Below, in pieces: positions 22,833 to 31,357 of a stretch of 35,597 nucleotides of DNA. Every line of letters starts with the position of its first letter. The stretch's first letter is position 1. Source of the DNA: Desulfobacteraceae bacterium (GTDB lineage: Bacteria; Desulfobacterota; Desulfobacteria; Desulfobacterales; Desulfolunaceae). The DNA is taken from positions 1-35,597 of the forward strand of contig JABXKT010000013.1 of assembly GCA_013619155.1 (NCBI GenBank), written 5' to 3'. The notes below the pieces were generated by a model. The model searched no databases, was not told where the DNA came from, and saw only the letters and a program-made list of their open reading frames with translations. The position numbers were made by a program, and so were the translations under genes.

Positions 22833-25652
22833 GTGTCTTATAAATATATATTCGCCGCACTCTTCTATTTTATCCTGACTTTTCAGGCACCCCTCCTCCT
22901 TGCCGAATCTCAGCATGCCATTCATATTGTACCGCCCGGCCCCCGGCTGATTGCCCCCAGAGCCTTTGTCACCCTGCCCTTTACCATCGAGAATAGCGGT
23001 GCGGTTAAGGGTGTATTCCTTCCATCCATCGGTCTTCCAAAAGGGTGGAGCGGCATCAGCTCCCTGGCTCCTATTGCTCTGGAGCCCGGTGAGAGTAAGA
23101 AAAAACTCTTCACCGTTTCGGTCCCGCCCACGGCCCTCTCCACGATCCCTTATTCTGTTAAACTTACGATTATATCCGAGAGTGATGCACGCGTCATGGC
23201 GACGGCCTCCGTGGTGCTGCGGGTAAGGCGCGTTTTGGGTTTGCGCCTCACCCCAAAGGCATATCCGAGATTGGAGTGGGCGGACAAGCAGGTGAGCTAT
23301 GGGTTTGAGATTAGAAATCTGGGTAACGGTGAGGATATATTTGAATTTGAAGCGCATTCAAGCCGGGGCTGGACGGTTAAGACCTCCCAAGAGAGAATTC
23401 TGCTCGGCCCGTATCAGAAGAGGGTGGTGACGGTCTTGCTGACGATACCCCGGGATATCAGGCAGGAGCAGCTTCATGTTCTCTCATTCCGGGTCTCTTC
23501 GATCGGTGCAAGGGGAGAGGGCAGGGATATCTCGGATGAGGCAAAGATACGTCTGACGGTTTTGCCTGTTGTCGATGAGAAGGGGGCGATATACAGGGAA
23601 CTGCCAGGATCCATGGAGCTTGAGCTCTCTGATATCAACGATCAGACCGAGGGTGTGCCGGAGACCAGATTGAGGTTTGACGCTGCCGGAGATCTCACCG
23701 AGGATTATTATAGCCGGTTATACTTTAACGGCACTTTTGTAAGGGATCAAGATCAAGATCAAGATCTCGATTATCGATTCGATTTGAGCAGGAAAGAGAG
23801 GTGGGACCTGAGCCTGGGCCATACGCATGCCTCCTTTAGTCGGCTTATCGAGGATCTCTCGGGTGAGGGAATTACTGCCAGAACCCAGGGAGAACAACTT
23901 GAAACCACTTTCTGGGCGGGACGCAGCGATACGGAGAGCGGTCTCGATGGTGAGAGCGGTCTCGATGATGAGGCGAGGACAGAGTATGATATCCACTCCG
24001 TCGGGACCAAGGTGACCGCCCTGATGGGTGAGAGGGGCCGGATCGGATTGAGCTCTGTATTTATGGATAGAGAGCATGGCGATAGGACGAAGGGGCTTTA
24101 CGGCTTTGATGGCGAATATCGACCCTTGGGTCCGTTGACCCTCTTCGGAGAGATGGCTTACGGTTTCGAGGAGACGGACGGTCGAAAAATAGAAGATATT
24201 GCGTGGCTCACGGGGGGTGATTTTAACCGGGAGAGGGTGGGGCTTGGAGCCGAATATTATCACGGGGGAGCCAATTATCCTGGCGGCATCACCGATGAAG
24301 AGGGGTTTAAACTCTACTCCCGCTACCGGCTCTTCGAACCGCTTGACCTCTGGGTCGATTATCATCGATACAATGACAATGTAGATGACAATCCTGCACA
24401 TTTAACGACAGACACTGAAAAAATCAGAGGGGGGCCGCAGTTCAGGTATGGGCGGTGGCCGACGGTGGATCTGACATGGGAACGGGAAAAGGAAAAAAAC
24501 AGCGAAATGAGCCTCTTTACAGGTGAGAAGAGGATCGAAGAGAGCCTCTCCCTTGGCTTGTATAAATCATTTTCATATATCACCCTTTTTACTAGAGGAG
24601 AGTGGGGAACAGAGAGAGATCTGCTGAGGGAGACCCGGGCAACCACCACCGAGTACAGTGCAACGGCAAGCGGCTCCCTTAAGATGTTCAACTGGGGGTT
24701 GAGCTATGATCGTAACACCAACCGGCGTGAGAGCAATCGTACCACCACAGAGAAGATAGGGTATAACCTGGGATGCCATCTCTTCAATGTCTTGAACGCC
24801 AATGTCGAATATACCGATGAGGTCGCCAGGAGCGATGGCATCAAGACGAGAAGAGATACCTATGATGTGGATTTATCCCTTACTAAGCAGTTGGACATAG
24901 CTAGAGGCCAATCGCTGAGCCTCAAATTCGAGTGGGACAATGTCACCGAAGATAACGAGAGTGCATGGAATATCGGCCTGGTATGGCGATCAAAATTTGG
25001 CACACCAATCCCCTGGATCAAGATAAAGGGACGTGTGCGAGGGCAACTCTTCCTCGATGAAGATGGAGATGGTAAACGCGGGGTCGATGAGACGGTCTAT
25101 GAGAAGTGTAAGGTCCTGTTGGATTATAGGCATCTATATACGGACCAGGATGGTCAGTTCGAATTTCCCGCCCTGGAACCGGGGGATTACCACCTGGATG
25201 TGGAGCTATTTGGGCTTCCCAGCGGGGTTGTGCCGACGATCGCTCTTCCCCTCCTCGTATCTCTTGAGAGAGGGGATAATATCTTTGTCGATATTCCCTT
25301 GGAACGGGTGGGAACCATTCAGGGAGTCATCTTTGATGACGAGAATAAAAATATGCAAAAAGAGGCGGGAGAGGATGGGCTCTCGCCCATCCGCGTGGTT
25401 TTATCGAAGGGCGGTAAGGAGATTCGGGATGCCTTTAGCGACAAGAAGGGGCGGTATATAATCGCCGACATAAAGCCAGGCGATTATGTCGTAAGGGTCG
25501 ACATCGGGTATTTGCCTCGCCGTTATATCATGACGACACCGGAGACCATCGACGTCGATGTAACGTTCAAAGAACGGGTGATAGGTATAAATTTTGGTGC
25601 CTATGAAAAACCGCGAAGAGTCATCAAGACGTTTTTCAGGCAAAAGAGATAG
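22833..25652 (+). CDS. Outer-membrane beta-barrel with NEW3/Ig-like and SdrD-B-like domains, usher-like candidate
   Basis: The protein has 939 residues from a GTG at 22833 and a signal peptide of about 24 residues. Two Ig-like or NEW3-like domains follow (about 28-130 and 131-245; LIAPRAFVTLPFTIENSG, SYGFEIRNLGNGEDIFEFEA). Residues about 255-730 alternate polar and hydrophobic with many aromatic strand ends, a large transmembrane barrel pattern. Two SdrD-B-like domains close the protein (about 733-822 and 826-930; FLDEDGDGKRGVDE, FDDENKNMQKEAGEDG, with DQDGQFEFPALEPGDY). The plan (periplasmic N-domain, barrel, two C-terminal beta domains) resembles fimbrial ushers, but I see no usher signature or plug. 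Last gene of the cluster. It may be the pore or surface anchor of the fibre. Alternatives are a barrel adhesin or an unrelated porin. Confidence 0.75.
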   Translation: MSYKYIFAALFYFILTFQAPLLLAESQHAIHIVPPGPRLIAPRAFVTLPFTIENSGAVKGVFLPSIGLPKGWSGISSLAPIALEPGESKKKLFTVSVPPTALSTIPYSVKLTIISESDARVMATASVVLRVRRVLGLRLTPKAYPRLEWADKQVSYGFEIRNLGNGEDIFEFEAHSSRGWTVKTSQERILLGPYQKRVVTVLLTIPRDIRQEQLHVLSFRVSSIGARGEGRDISDEAKIRLTVLPVVDEKGAIYRELPGSMELELSDINDQTEGVPETRLRFDAAGDLTEDYYSRLYFNGTFVRDQDQDQDLDYRFDLSRKERWDLSLGHTHASFSRLIEDLSGEGITARTQGEQLETTFWAGRSDTESGLDGESGLDDEARTEYDIHSVGTKVTALMGERGRIGLSSVFMDREHGDRTKGLYGFDGEYRPLGPLTLFGEMAYGFEETDGRKIEDIAWLTGGDFNRERVGLGAEYYHGGANYPGGITDEEGFKLYSRYRLFEPLDLWVDYHRYNDNVDDNPAHLTTDTEKIRGGPQFRYGRWPTVDLTWEREKEKNSEMSLFTGEKRIEESLSLGLYKSFSYITLFTRGEWGTERDLLRETRATTTEYSATASGSLKMFNWGLSYDRNTNRRESNRTTTEKIGYNLGCHLFNVLNANVEYTDEVARSDGIKTRRDTYDVDLSLTKQLDIARGQSLSLKFEWDNVTEDNESAWNIGLVWRSKFGTPIPWIKIKGRVRGQLFLDEDGDGKRGVDETVYEKCKVLLDYRHLYTDQDGQFEFPALEPGDYHLDVELFGLPSGVVPTIALPLLVSLERGDNIFVDIPLERVGTIQGVIFDDENKNMQKEAGEDGLSPIRVVLSKGGKEIRDAFSDKKGRYIIADIKPGDYVVRVDIGYLPRRYIMTTPETIDVDVTFKERVIGINFGAYEKPRRVIKTFFRQKR

Positions 25653-25843
25653 AAGAACCCGGTACGAAGAAGGTCTATCGTAAATCGCCATGCCGAAAGT
25701 ACCAATGCCCTCGATGGTTACTGAGAAAGGGTGTGCGATAATGACGTGGAAAAGAAAATCTCTCTCGGAGATCAGGCTCTTGCCCTCTCTTGTCTTTTTT
25801 TATCCCGGGGCCAGGGTATCACCCTCTGGACCCGGTAAACTCT

Positions 25844-27034
25844 TTACTTCTCCATGAGGTGGGAGATGGCCGCTTCCAGGCCATCCAAGGAGAGCTCGAA
25901 CATGGGGATGACCTGGGCGATGGTCTCGATGGTGCGTGTATAGCCCCACATGGAAGCCTGGGTGGGGTTGAGCCAGACGCAGTGGGGAAAGGTCTCGGCG
26001 AGGAATCGTAGCCTCTCGATGCTGGTCTTGCCGCTGCGGTCCTGGACGTAGATGGAGCCATCCCGGGAGAAGAGCTCGTAAGGGGCCATGGAGGCATCGC
26101 CTAAGATAATGAGCCGGGTGTTGGCATCGACCCGGGAAAAGTCATCTACGCGTGTGGGTTTTCCGTAGCGGCTGGGATCGAGCCAGACGGTATCGTAGAT
26201 GGTGTTGTGGAAGAAATAGGTCTTCACATCCTTGAACTGAGCCCGGGCGTAGTCAAAAAGAGTCTGGACCATGTGAACATAGGGCTCCATGGACCAGCCG
26301 CCGTTGTCGATCATGAGAATCACCTTGAGGCGATCTTTTAAGCTCTGGTCGAAGATCAGCTCGATCTCCCCGCCATTTTTAAGGGTCTGATAGATGCTCT
26401 CGTCGATGTTGAGCCGATCTTTGGGGCCGGCAGGGGTGAGATTCCTTAAGCGTTTTAAGGCCTCCCCGATATGGGCCTGGGTGAGGGGACCCGTGCCCGA
26501 GTAGTCTCGGTAACGCCTCTCTCCGGCCAGTTTTACCGCGCTCCTGTTTTTTGATACGCCGCCCACGCGCATACCACCCGGGTGGTGTCCGGAGTGACCC
26601 ACCGGTGAGGTACCGCCCGTGCCGATCCACTTATTCCCACCATCATGGCGCTCTTTCTGGTCGTTTAACCTCTTTTTGAAATAGTCGATGAGCGCTTCTG
26701 GTGAGTACTGGGCGAGCTCTTTTTCGTCTATGCCCAGGGCGTCGGCCATCTCGCGTGGGTTTTGCAGCCACTCCTCGAGCATAGCCCGGGCCATCTCATC
26801 GAGCTCTAAAGAGTCCTCATCGATGGGATCGGCCCCTTGGAAGTACCAGGCAAAGATCTGATCGTAGATGTCGAAATGGCGTTCGCTCTTGATGAGGATG
26901 GTGCGCGCGGCGGTATAAAAGTCATCCACGGAGTTGACCAGCCCCGACGAGAGGGCTCTTTGAAGGCGCAGAAAGGAGGTGGGGCTCACGGGGACTCCCA
27001 TCTCTTTGAGTTTGTAAAAAAAGTCGATGAACAT
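25844..27034 (-). CDS. VWA-domain protein, CoxE-like
   Basis: This 396-residue protein has a helical N-terminal half (MFIDFFYKLKEMGVPVSP, typical of CoxE-like partners of MoxR ATPases) and a C-terminal von Willebrand A domain starting LKVILMIDNGGWSM. The metal-site motif is DNGGWSM rather than the classical DxSxS, so metal binding may be altered. It lies downstream of the MoxR ATPase gene on the same strand, and the pair probably works together to remodel or insert a cofactor or assemble a complex; the target is unknown. GGAGG lies four bases before the ATG and is partly enclosed in a hairpin (27041-27070). It converges with the barrel gene. Confidence 0.88.
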   Translation of the reverse strand: MFIDFFYKLKEMGVPVSPTSFLRLQRALSSGLVNSVDDFYTAARTILIKSERHFDIYDQIFAWYFQGADPIDEDSLELDEMARAMLEEWLQNPREMADALGIDEKELAQYSPEALIDYFKKRLNDQKERHDGGNKWIGTGGTSPVGHSGHHPGGMRVGGVSKNRSAVKLAGERRYRDYSGTGPLTQAHIGEALKRLRNLTPAGPKDRLNIDESIYQTLKNGGEIELIFDQSLKDRLKVILMIDNGGWSMEPYVHMVQTLFDYARAQFKDVKTYFFHNTIYDTVWLDPSRYGKPTRVDDFSRVDANTRLIILGDASMAPYELFSRDGSIYVQDRSGKTSIERLRFLAETFPHCVWLNPTQASMWGYTRTIETIAQVIPMFELSLDGLEAAISHLMEK

Positions 27035-27040
27035 GGTGCC

Positions 27041-27070
27041 TCCGGCGGGGCGCTTAAAAAAAGCGCCGGA
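27041..27070 (-). promoter_or_regulatory. Hairpin covering part of the VWA gene's Shine-Dalgarno sequence
   Basis: On the minus strand TCCGGCGCTT can pair with AAGCG and CCGGA, with a short bulge. The CCGGA arm includes the first three bases of the GGAGG ribosome site at 27043-27039. Such a fold could lower translation of the VWA gene relative to the upstream MoxR gene. Confidence 0.4.
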
Positions 27071-27187
27071 AAAACGGATCGGTAAAGCGCGTGTCGATCT
27101 ATGGCATATGCCCCGCCCCCAGACGCCTTTTTTATGGCCGGGGGCTTTATCCTCTTATGGGGCGTCCCTTCTCTCCCCTCTTTTGAC

Positions 27188-28042
27188 TTAAAATACCCGG
27201 CGACGGGTCACCTGCTGTGCCGCCCGGTGGTAGTCGGGGCTCTTTTTGAAGAGGATGCCCAGGAAGGGGATCTCCCCCTTGGCCAGTCGCTTTACCTTGA
27301 AATCCGGGTCCGCCTGAAGGGCCCGCATCCAGTTGATGAGCTCTCGTGTGGCCGGTTTCTTCTCGATACCCTCGAGTTCCCGGAGGGTGTAGAAGGTGGA
27401 GATGGCGCTCTCTGCCAGGTCGTCGCTGATATCGGGAAAGTGGACGCTTAAGATGCGGCGCATCGCCTTGGGGTCGGGGAAGGCGATGTGGTGGAAGTTG
27501 CAGCGGCCGAGGAAGGGGTCGGAGAGGTCTTTCTTGGCGTTGGAGGTGATGAGGATCACCGGGCGCGTTATGGCCGAGACGGTCTTGTTGATCTCCATGA
27601 TGTCGAACTGCATCTGGTCGAGGACATCGAGCATATCATCCTGAAAGTCGGTATCGGCCTTGTCGATCTCATCGATGAGGAGCACCACCCGTGTATCGGC
27701 GGTAAAGGCCTGGCCGATCTTTCCCATGGTGATATACTCCTCAATATTCGAGACATTACGGGTGGAGTCTCCGAAACGGCTGTCGTTGAGTCGTGTCAGG
27801 GTGTCATACTGGTAGAGGGCCTCCACCAGCTTCATACTCGATTTGACGTTTAAGGCGATGAGGGGCATGCGAAGGCTCTCGCTGATGGCGTGGGCCAGCA
27901 TGGTTTTGCCGGTACCGGGTTCCCCTTTAAGCAGGAGGGGCATCTCCAGGGCCATGGAGATGTTGATGATTTTGGCCAGCTCCTCATCCAAGATGTATTT
28001 TTTGGCACCGGTAAATACGCTGGAGTGATCAGTATCAGGCAT
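27188..28042 (-). CDS. MoxR-family AAA ATPase (CoxD-like)
   Basis: The protein has 284 residues from the ATG at 28042, which has AAGGAG four bases upstream; a GTG at 28072 is less likely. Walker A is GEPGTGKT, Walker B VVLLIDEIDKAD and the sensor-1 region ITSNAKKDLSDPFLGRC. MoxR ATPases act as chaperone-type motors with VWA partner proteins to mature or activate enzymes. The VWA gene follows after 153 bp on the same strand. No substrate enzyme (for example a CO dehydrogenase) is nearby, so the client is unknown. Confidence 0.93.
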   Translation of the reverse strand: MPDTDHSSVFTGAKKYILDEELAKIINISMALEMPLLLKGEPGTGKTMLAHAISESLRMPLIALNVKSSMKLVEALYQYDTLTRLNDSRFGDSTRNVSNIEEYITMGKIGQAFTADTRVVLLIDEIDKADTDFQDDMLDVLDQMQFDIMEINKTVSAITRPVILITSNAKKDLSDPFLGRCNFHHIAFPDPKAMRRILSVHFPDISDDLAESAISTFYTLRELEGIEKKPATRELINWMRALQADPDFKVKRLAKGEIPFLGILFKKSPDYHRAAQQVTRRRVF

Positions 28043-28601
28043 GGGGCTCCTTATTTCACGAAGGTACGGCACCTAAAAAAGGGGTGCTTCCAATCAACGT
28101 TTGTCCGAGTCACGCGCCGGGGACTTTTTTTTGGATATTTTTTTTGTTAAAAAAATAGGCCCCCATATGTGCGGTTCCCGTAAATACTCTCCTATAGTGA
28201 TGCGGCCCTCATGGGTGTGGGGGCTAAAACCGGGCAGGCTTTATCTATCCCGGCTCGCCTGGATGGTGAGAAAATCAAACAGAAAACCATGAATTACATT
28301 TTGCATCTTTGAAATAACTTAATTTTTTACCATAATATACGGCAATCACATTCTATGGTCTTGGCTTGTTCGTTTTCTCCTGAAATGTCCGGGGTAGTCT
28401 CCTTGGCATGCATCATCCCGGTCTTCTTTACTATATAGGAAAGTATTTCCTTTTGGGAAGTATTTTGTACGGGCGTCAAAGGGGTCTTTTTTCGGAAGGG
28501 GCCCTCTTCTCCCCCTCTTTTAAGGGCAGGGGACTCAACAAAAACACCTCCGGCAGGGGAGGTGTTTTTTAATTTTCATATAGTGATTGAGTCGAGGCTC
28601 T
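28043..28601. other. Gene-free stretch upstream of the MoxR gene
   Basis: It holds the terminator at 28541-28568 and an A+T-rich part near 28300-28345. A short direct repeat (GGAAAGTATTT and GGGAAGTATTT, about 28438-28466) has no known meaning. I see no gene. Confidence 0.35.
28541..28568 (-). terminator. Intrinsic terminator of the MetE-like gene
   Basis: AAAACACCTCC pairs with GGAGGTGTTTT across six bases and gives T-runs in both directions. It lies 33 bp after the MetE-like stop. Confidence 0.85.
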
Positions 28602-29669
28602 TTAGCTCTGGGCGCGTACCCGCTCCGATAGATCGTGGGTGAGGGTGAGGACCCGGGTGGCCAGGTTTAGCGGTAGGGAGCCGGTGCCGCAGCTGGGGGT
28701 GATGAAGGTGGCCTCGATGAGCGCTTTACGCTGGAATCCCAGGGCTTCCAGTATTTTCATCTGACCGTCCCACCGCTTGAAGAGGCTATCCACGCTCTCT
28801 TTTTCTATGAGCTCGGCGTTGTCGGTGGGGACGATACCCCAAGCGATGAGTCCTCCCCTGGCGAGGTAGCTCTTAAGGTCCTCGGTAAAGAGGGCGAAGC
28901 GGTCAAAATAGGTGTAGGCATCGAAGCTGATGATATCGATATGGGCGTTGAAGAGAAGGGGCCACTGAGTGTTGGCGCAGACATGGACTCCTGCAAGGCC
29001 CCCCTCTTTATGGACGGCCGCGGCCATCTCATTCAAGGCATTGGTGACGTCCCCTTCGGTGATGGTCACGTAGGCCGAGGTGCCGAATCCGGCCAGGGCG
29101 GGCTCATCGAAGAAGACGATGGGCGTCGCCCCGTTTTTTCCCAGCATGCGGGCCTGCCAGGCGGCCTGCATGGAGAGGTGTTTGACCATGATATCTCTCA
29201 GCTGGTCATCGTAGAAGATGGCTCGGTCCTCATGATCTTTGACGGCAGTGCCAAAGGTGATGGGGCCGGTGATCTGCCCCTTCAATGCCCGTGGTGGCGG
29301 GGAGAGGGTGGGCGCCAGATTGGTGAGGGTGGAAAAACCTTTCGTTCGCTCCGGGGAGAGGGCAAAGGGGGAGGCCTCGATGTCGCCATGGGCTTCGGTG
29401 ATGGCGAGATAGGCTTCGTAGAAGGCGAGCATCTCCTGGGCAAATGCCTCGGAGGTGGCATCGATCCACGCCTTCTCCTCGGTCTCCACGAGGCCGGGGA
29501 ATCCCGGGAGAAATTGATCGATCATCCCCTCTTTGGGGTTGGCGGGGAGCTGGACCCACAGGGGAATTTCAGGGGTGTGGGTGAGGACAAGGGCGGTGGC
29601 CTGGTCATGGTCGGAGAGGGGAAGGCTTCCAATGAGAAGGGGCCGTCCCTGGGGGGTAAAATGTGTCAT
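28602..29669 (-). CDS. MetE C-terminal-like (cobalamin-independent methionine synthase fold) protein
   Basis: This 355-residue protein is half the size of full MetE and has only the catalytic C-terminal barrel. Zinc ligands are visible as His-x-Cys in LAGVHVCANTQW and Cys in TPSCGTGS. Other family segments are FDEPALAGFG and LIAWGIVPT. Short MetE-like proteins in anaerobes include the core-MetE enzymes that take methyl groups from a methylated corrinoid protein rather than from methyltetrahydrofolate. The sequence alone does not decide whether this one makes methionine. It is a single gene, divergent from tatA, with a weak ribosome site and a clear terminator. A cobalamin or SAM riboswitch is not seen upstream. 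Confidence 0.85.
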   Translation of the reverse strand: MTHFTPQGRPLLIGSLPLSDHDQATALVLTHTPEIPLWVQLPANPKEGMIDQFLPGFPGLVETEEKAWIDATSEAFAQEMLAFYEAYLAITEAHGDIEASPFALSPERTKGFSTLTNLAPTLSPPPRALKGQITGPITFGTAVKDHEDRAIFYDDQLRDIMVKHLSMQAAWQARMLGKNGATPIVFFDEPALAGFGTSAYVTITEGDVTNALNEMAAAVHKEGGLAGVHVCANTQWPLLFNAHIDIISFDAYTYFDRFALFTEDLKSYLARGGLIAWGIVPTDNAELIEKESVDSLFKRWDGQMKILEALGFQRKALIEATFITPSCGTGSLPLNLATRVLTLTHDLSERVRAQS

Positions 29670-29882
29670 GATGTGCTGAATCCCTTTTCGGTATAAAGAT
29701 TGACACCTTGCCGGAGCCGGTGGTATGTTCTGGCCTCGCGTTATTTAGTCATTTAGTGACGCATAGATATCATGGATTCTCTATTTTCGGTGGGCGACGA
29801 CGAAGGGCCTGGCCGTCAAAAAAATAATCAGCGTATTTTGGCTGATATGGACATCAGATACCTTTGCATGAAGGGAGAGCAT

Positions 29883-30083
29883 ATGTTTGGACTTGGTCCG
29901 ATGGAACTGACCATCATCCTCATCATCATTCTTATTATTTTTGGTGCCGGTCGTCTTCCCGAGATTGGCTCCGGTATCGGAAAAGGCATTCGTAACTTCA
30001 AGAAGTCTGTCTCCGAGACCGAAAATGAGAAGACCGAAGACGAGAAGATCGAAGATGAGAAGAAGAAGGATGACGCCTCCTAG
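29883..30083 (+). CDS. tatA: Twin-arginine translocase subunit TatA
   Basis: The protein has 66 residues from the ATG at 29883 (AGGGAG six bases upstream; the longer frame from 29772 adds a non-family extension). It has the short N-terminal membrane helix ([11 protein letters not shown]), the [10 protein letters not shown] hinge, an amphipathic helix and a charged Glu/Lys/Asp-rich tail. TatA oligomers form the passage for folded proteins across the inner membrane. tatC and tatB are not in the window. It is a single-gene unit with a strong terminator about 110 bp downstream. Confidence 0.95.
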   Translation: MFGLGPMELTIILIIILIIFGAGRLPEIGSGIGKGIRNFKKSVSETENEKTEDEKIEDEKKKDDAS

Positions 30084-30193
30084 GGCATGACATATTGCCG
30101 GAGCCATTTTTTTCTGTCGTTCTCATGATGGGGCTCGTCTGGTTTTTCCGGTGCACTCCATAGCTACTATAGAGTGTCTATTTTTTTGAAAGA

Positions 30194-30223
30194 GGGGGGC
30201 ATCTTGATGCCCCCCTTTTTTTT
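30194..30223 (+). terminator. Intrinsic terminator of tatA
   Basis: GGGGGGCATC pairs with GATGCCCCCC over two bases and is followed by eight T on the plus strand. It also lies just past the end of the convergent gene at 30238, for which the minus-strand T-tract is weak (CTCTTTC). Confidence 0.9.
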
Positions 30224-30237
30224 ATGGAAAAACCGTG

Positions 30238-31125
30238 TTACCGGTTTCGGTAGTGAGCGCCGATTTTCTCGAGGGTGGCGAGGTAGAGCCTCTGTTTGGA
30301 CAGCCCTTTGTAGAGGGCGATCTCGCTTTGAAGTCTCTCTAAGGGGGGGAGAATATCCACCCCGTAGAGGTTGCTCCCGGAAAGATTGGCCTCGTGGATC
30401 ACCAGAAGGGCGTAGTAGGTCGTCAGGATGCGGTATCGGGCACTTCTGCGTAGAAGATAGCTTCTCCCGCCCAGGGTGCGCAAGAAGAAGGTGGCGTAGT
30501 GGATGGCCGTCTCTCGGGTACAGTCCGGGGGGACCACCTGGGGGCATGAGCCGTCCATCATCACCGTATAAAGATCGGGGAGAAAGGCCTCGATGGCATC
30601 GGGTTCCATCTCCAGCCAGCGCCTGAATACCCGCACCTCTTTCCCCGAAAGGGCCCGGTAGAGATGGGCGATATTGCGGAACAGGGCCAGGGTGTCGAGC
30701 TCATTTTCCATAATCTCCGGTGGTGAGGCGGCCAGGCGTGAGAGGCCACGCTGGAAGCGCTTTTGGGCGGGGATTTCCGAGGGGTGTTTTTTATTCAGAT
30801 AATCGAAAAAGGAGAGCAGGCGTTTTTCTGATGCCGCAGACCCAACGCCTTGCGTATCCATGGACGGGGCCATGCCTTCAGGGGTGCCCATGATCTCACT
30901 GATCTTACGGGCCTCTGTCTCCTGTGCCGTCTCGCTGTAGAGTTCATCTTTCAGCTCTTTCACCTCATTTTTAAGGGCCTCCATATCCACCATCCACCGC
31001 TCCTGTTCACTCTCCACGGCGTGTCGTACCGATGATTGATTCCAGGTCTGGACCTTTCGGCTACCCAGATAGAGGGTGGTGGAGAGGACGGTGATGATGG
31101 CCAGGGAGATAACAACACGTTTCAT
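30238..31125 (-). CDS. Membrane-anchored protein of unknown function with coiled coil
   Basis: The protein has 295 residues from the ATG at 31125 (GGAG five bases upstream). An N-terminal hydrophobic anchor (VVISLAIITVLSTTLYL) is followed by a charged heptad-like stretch at about 40-70 (MEALKNEVKELKDELYSE) that should form a coiled coil. A mostly alpha-helical, Arg- and Leu-rich C-terminal domain of about 190 residues follows, with two cysteines (SCPQVVPPDC). I do not recognise the family. The protein is probably fixed to the inner membrane with its bulk in the periplasm. Its neighbours give no hint of function. Confidence 0.7.
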   Translation of the reverse strand: MKRVVISLAIITVLSTTLYLGSRKVQTWNQSSVRHAVESEQERWMVDMEALKNEVKELKDELYSETAQETEARKISEIMGTPEGMAPSMDTQGVGSAASEKRLLSFFDYLNKKHPSEIPAQKRFQRGLSRLAASPPEIMENELDTLALFRNIAHLYRALSGKEVRVFRRWLEMEPDAIEAFLPDLYTVMMDGSCPQVVPPDCTRETAIHYATFFLRTLGGRSYLLRRSARYRILTTYYALLVIHEANLSGSNLYGVDILPPLERLQSEIALYKGLSKQRLYLATLEKIGAHYRNR

Positions 31126-31357
31126 AATGACTCCGGTTTTTTTGTTGGGGCGGTGACGCAAGGGCGATGAAATGCCTCCTAATGAGGCATCATGGGTGTG
31201 AAGGCGTCACGGGCGAAGAGAGACATGGAGGTCATGGTACACCAAAAGTGGGGGTTGTGCAAAAATTAGCCCGGCCATCATCGGACATTTTACCTTCACC
31301 TGGCGAGGGCTTTTTTAGGAAAAAAAGGGGGGGGTGCCTTGCCCGCCTCGGCTTTTT

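Noticed and set aside
25804..25835. Hairpin between the barrel and VWA genes as a terminator
   Set aside because: The stem is bulged and the T-run lies on the wrong side for both strands.
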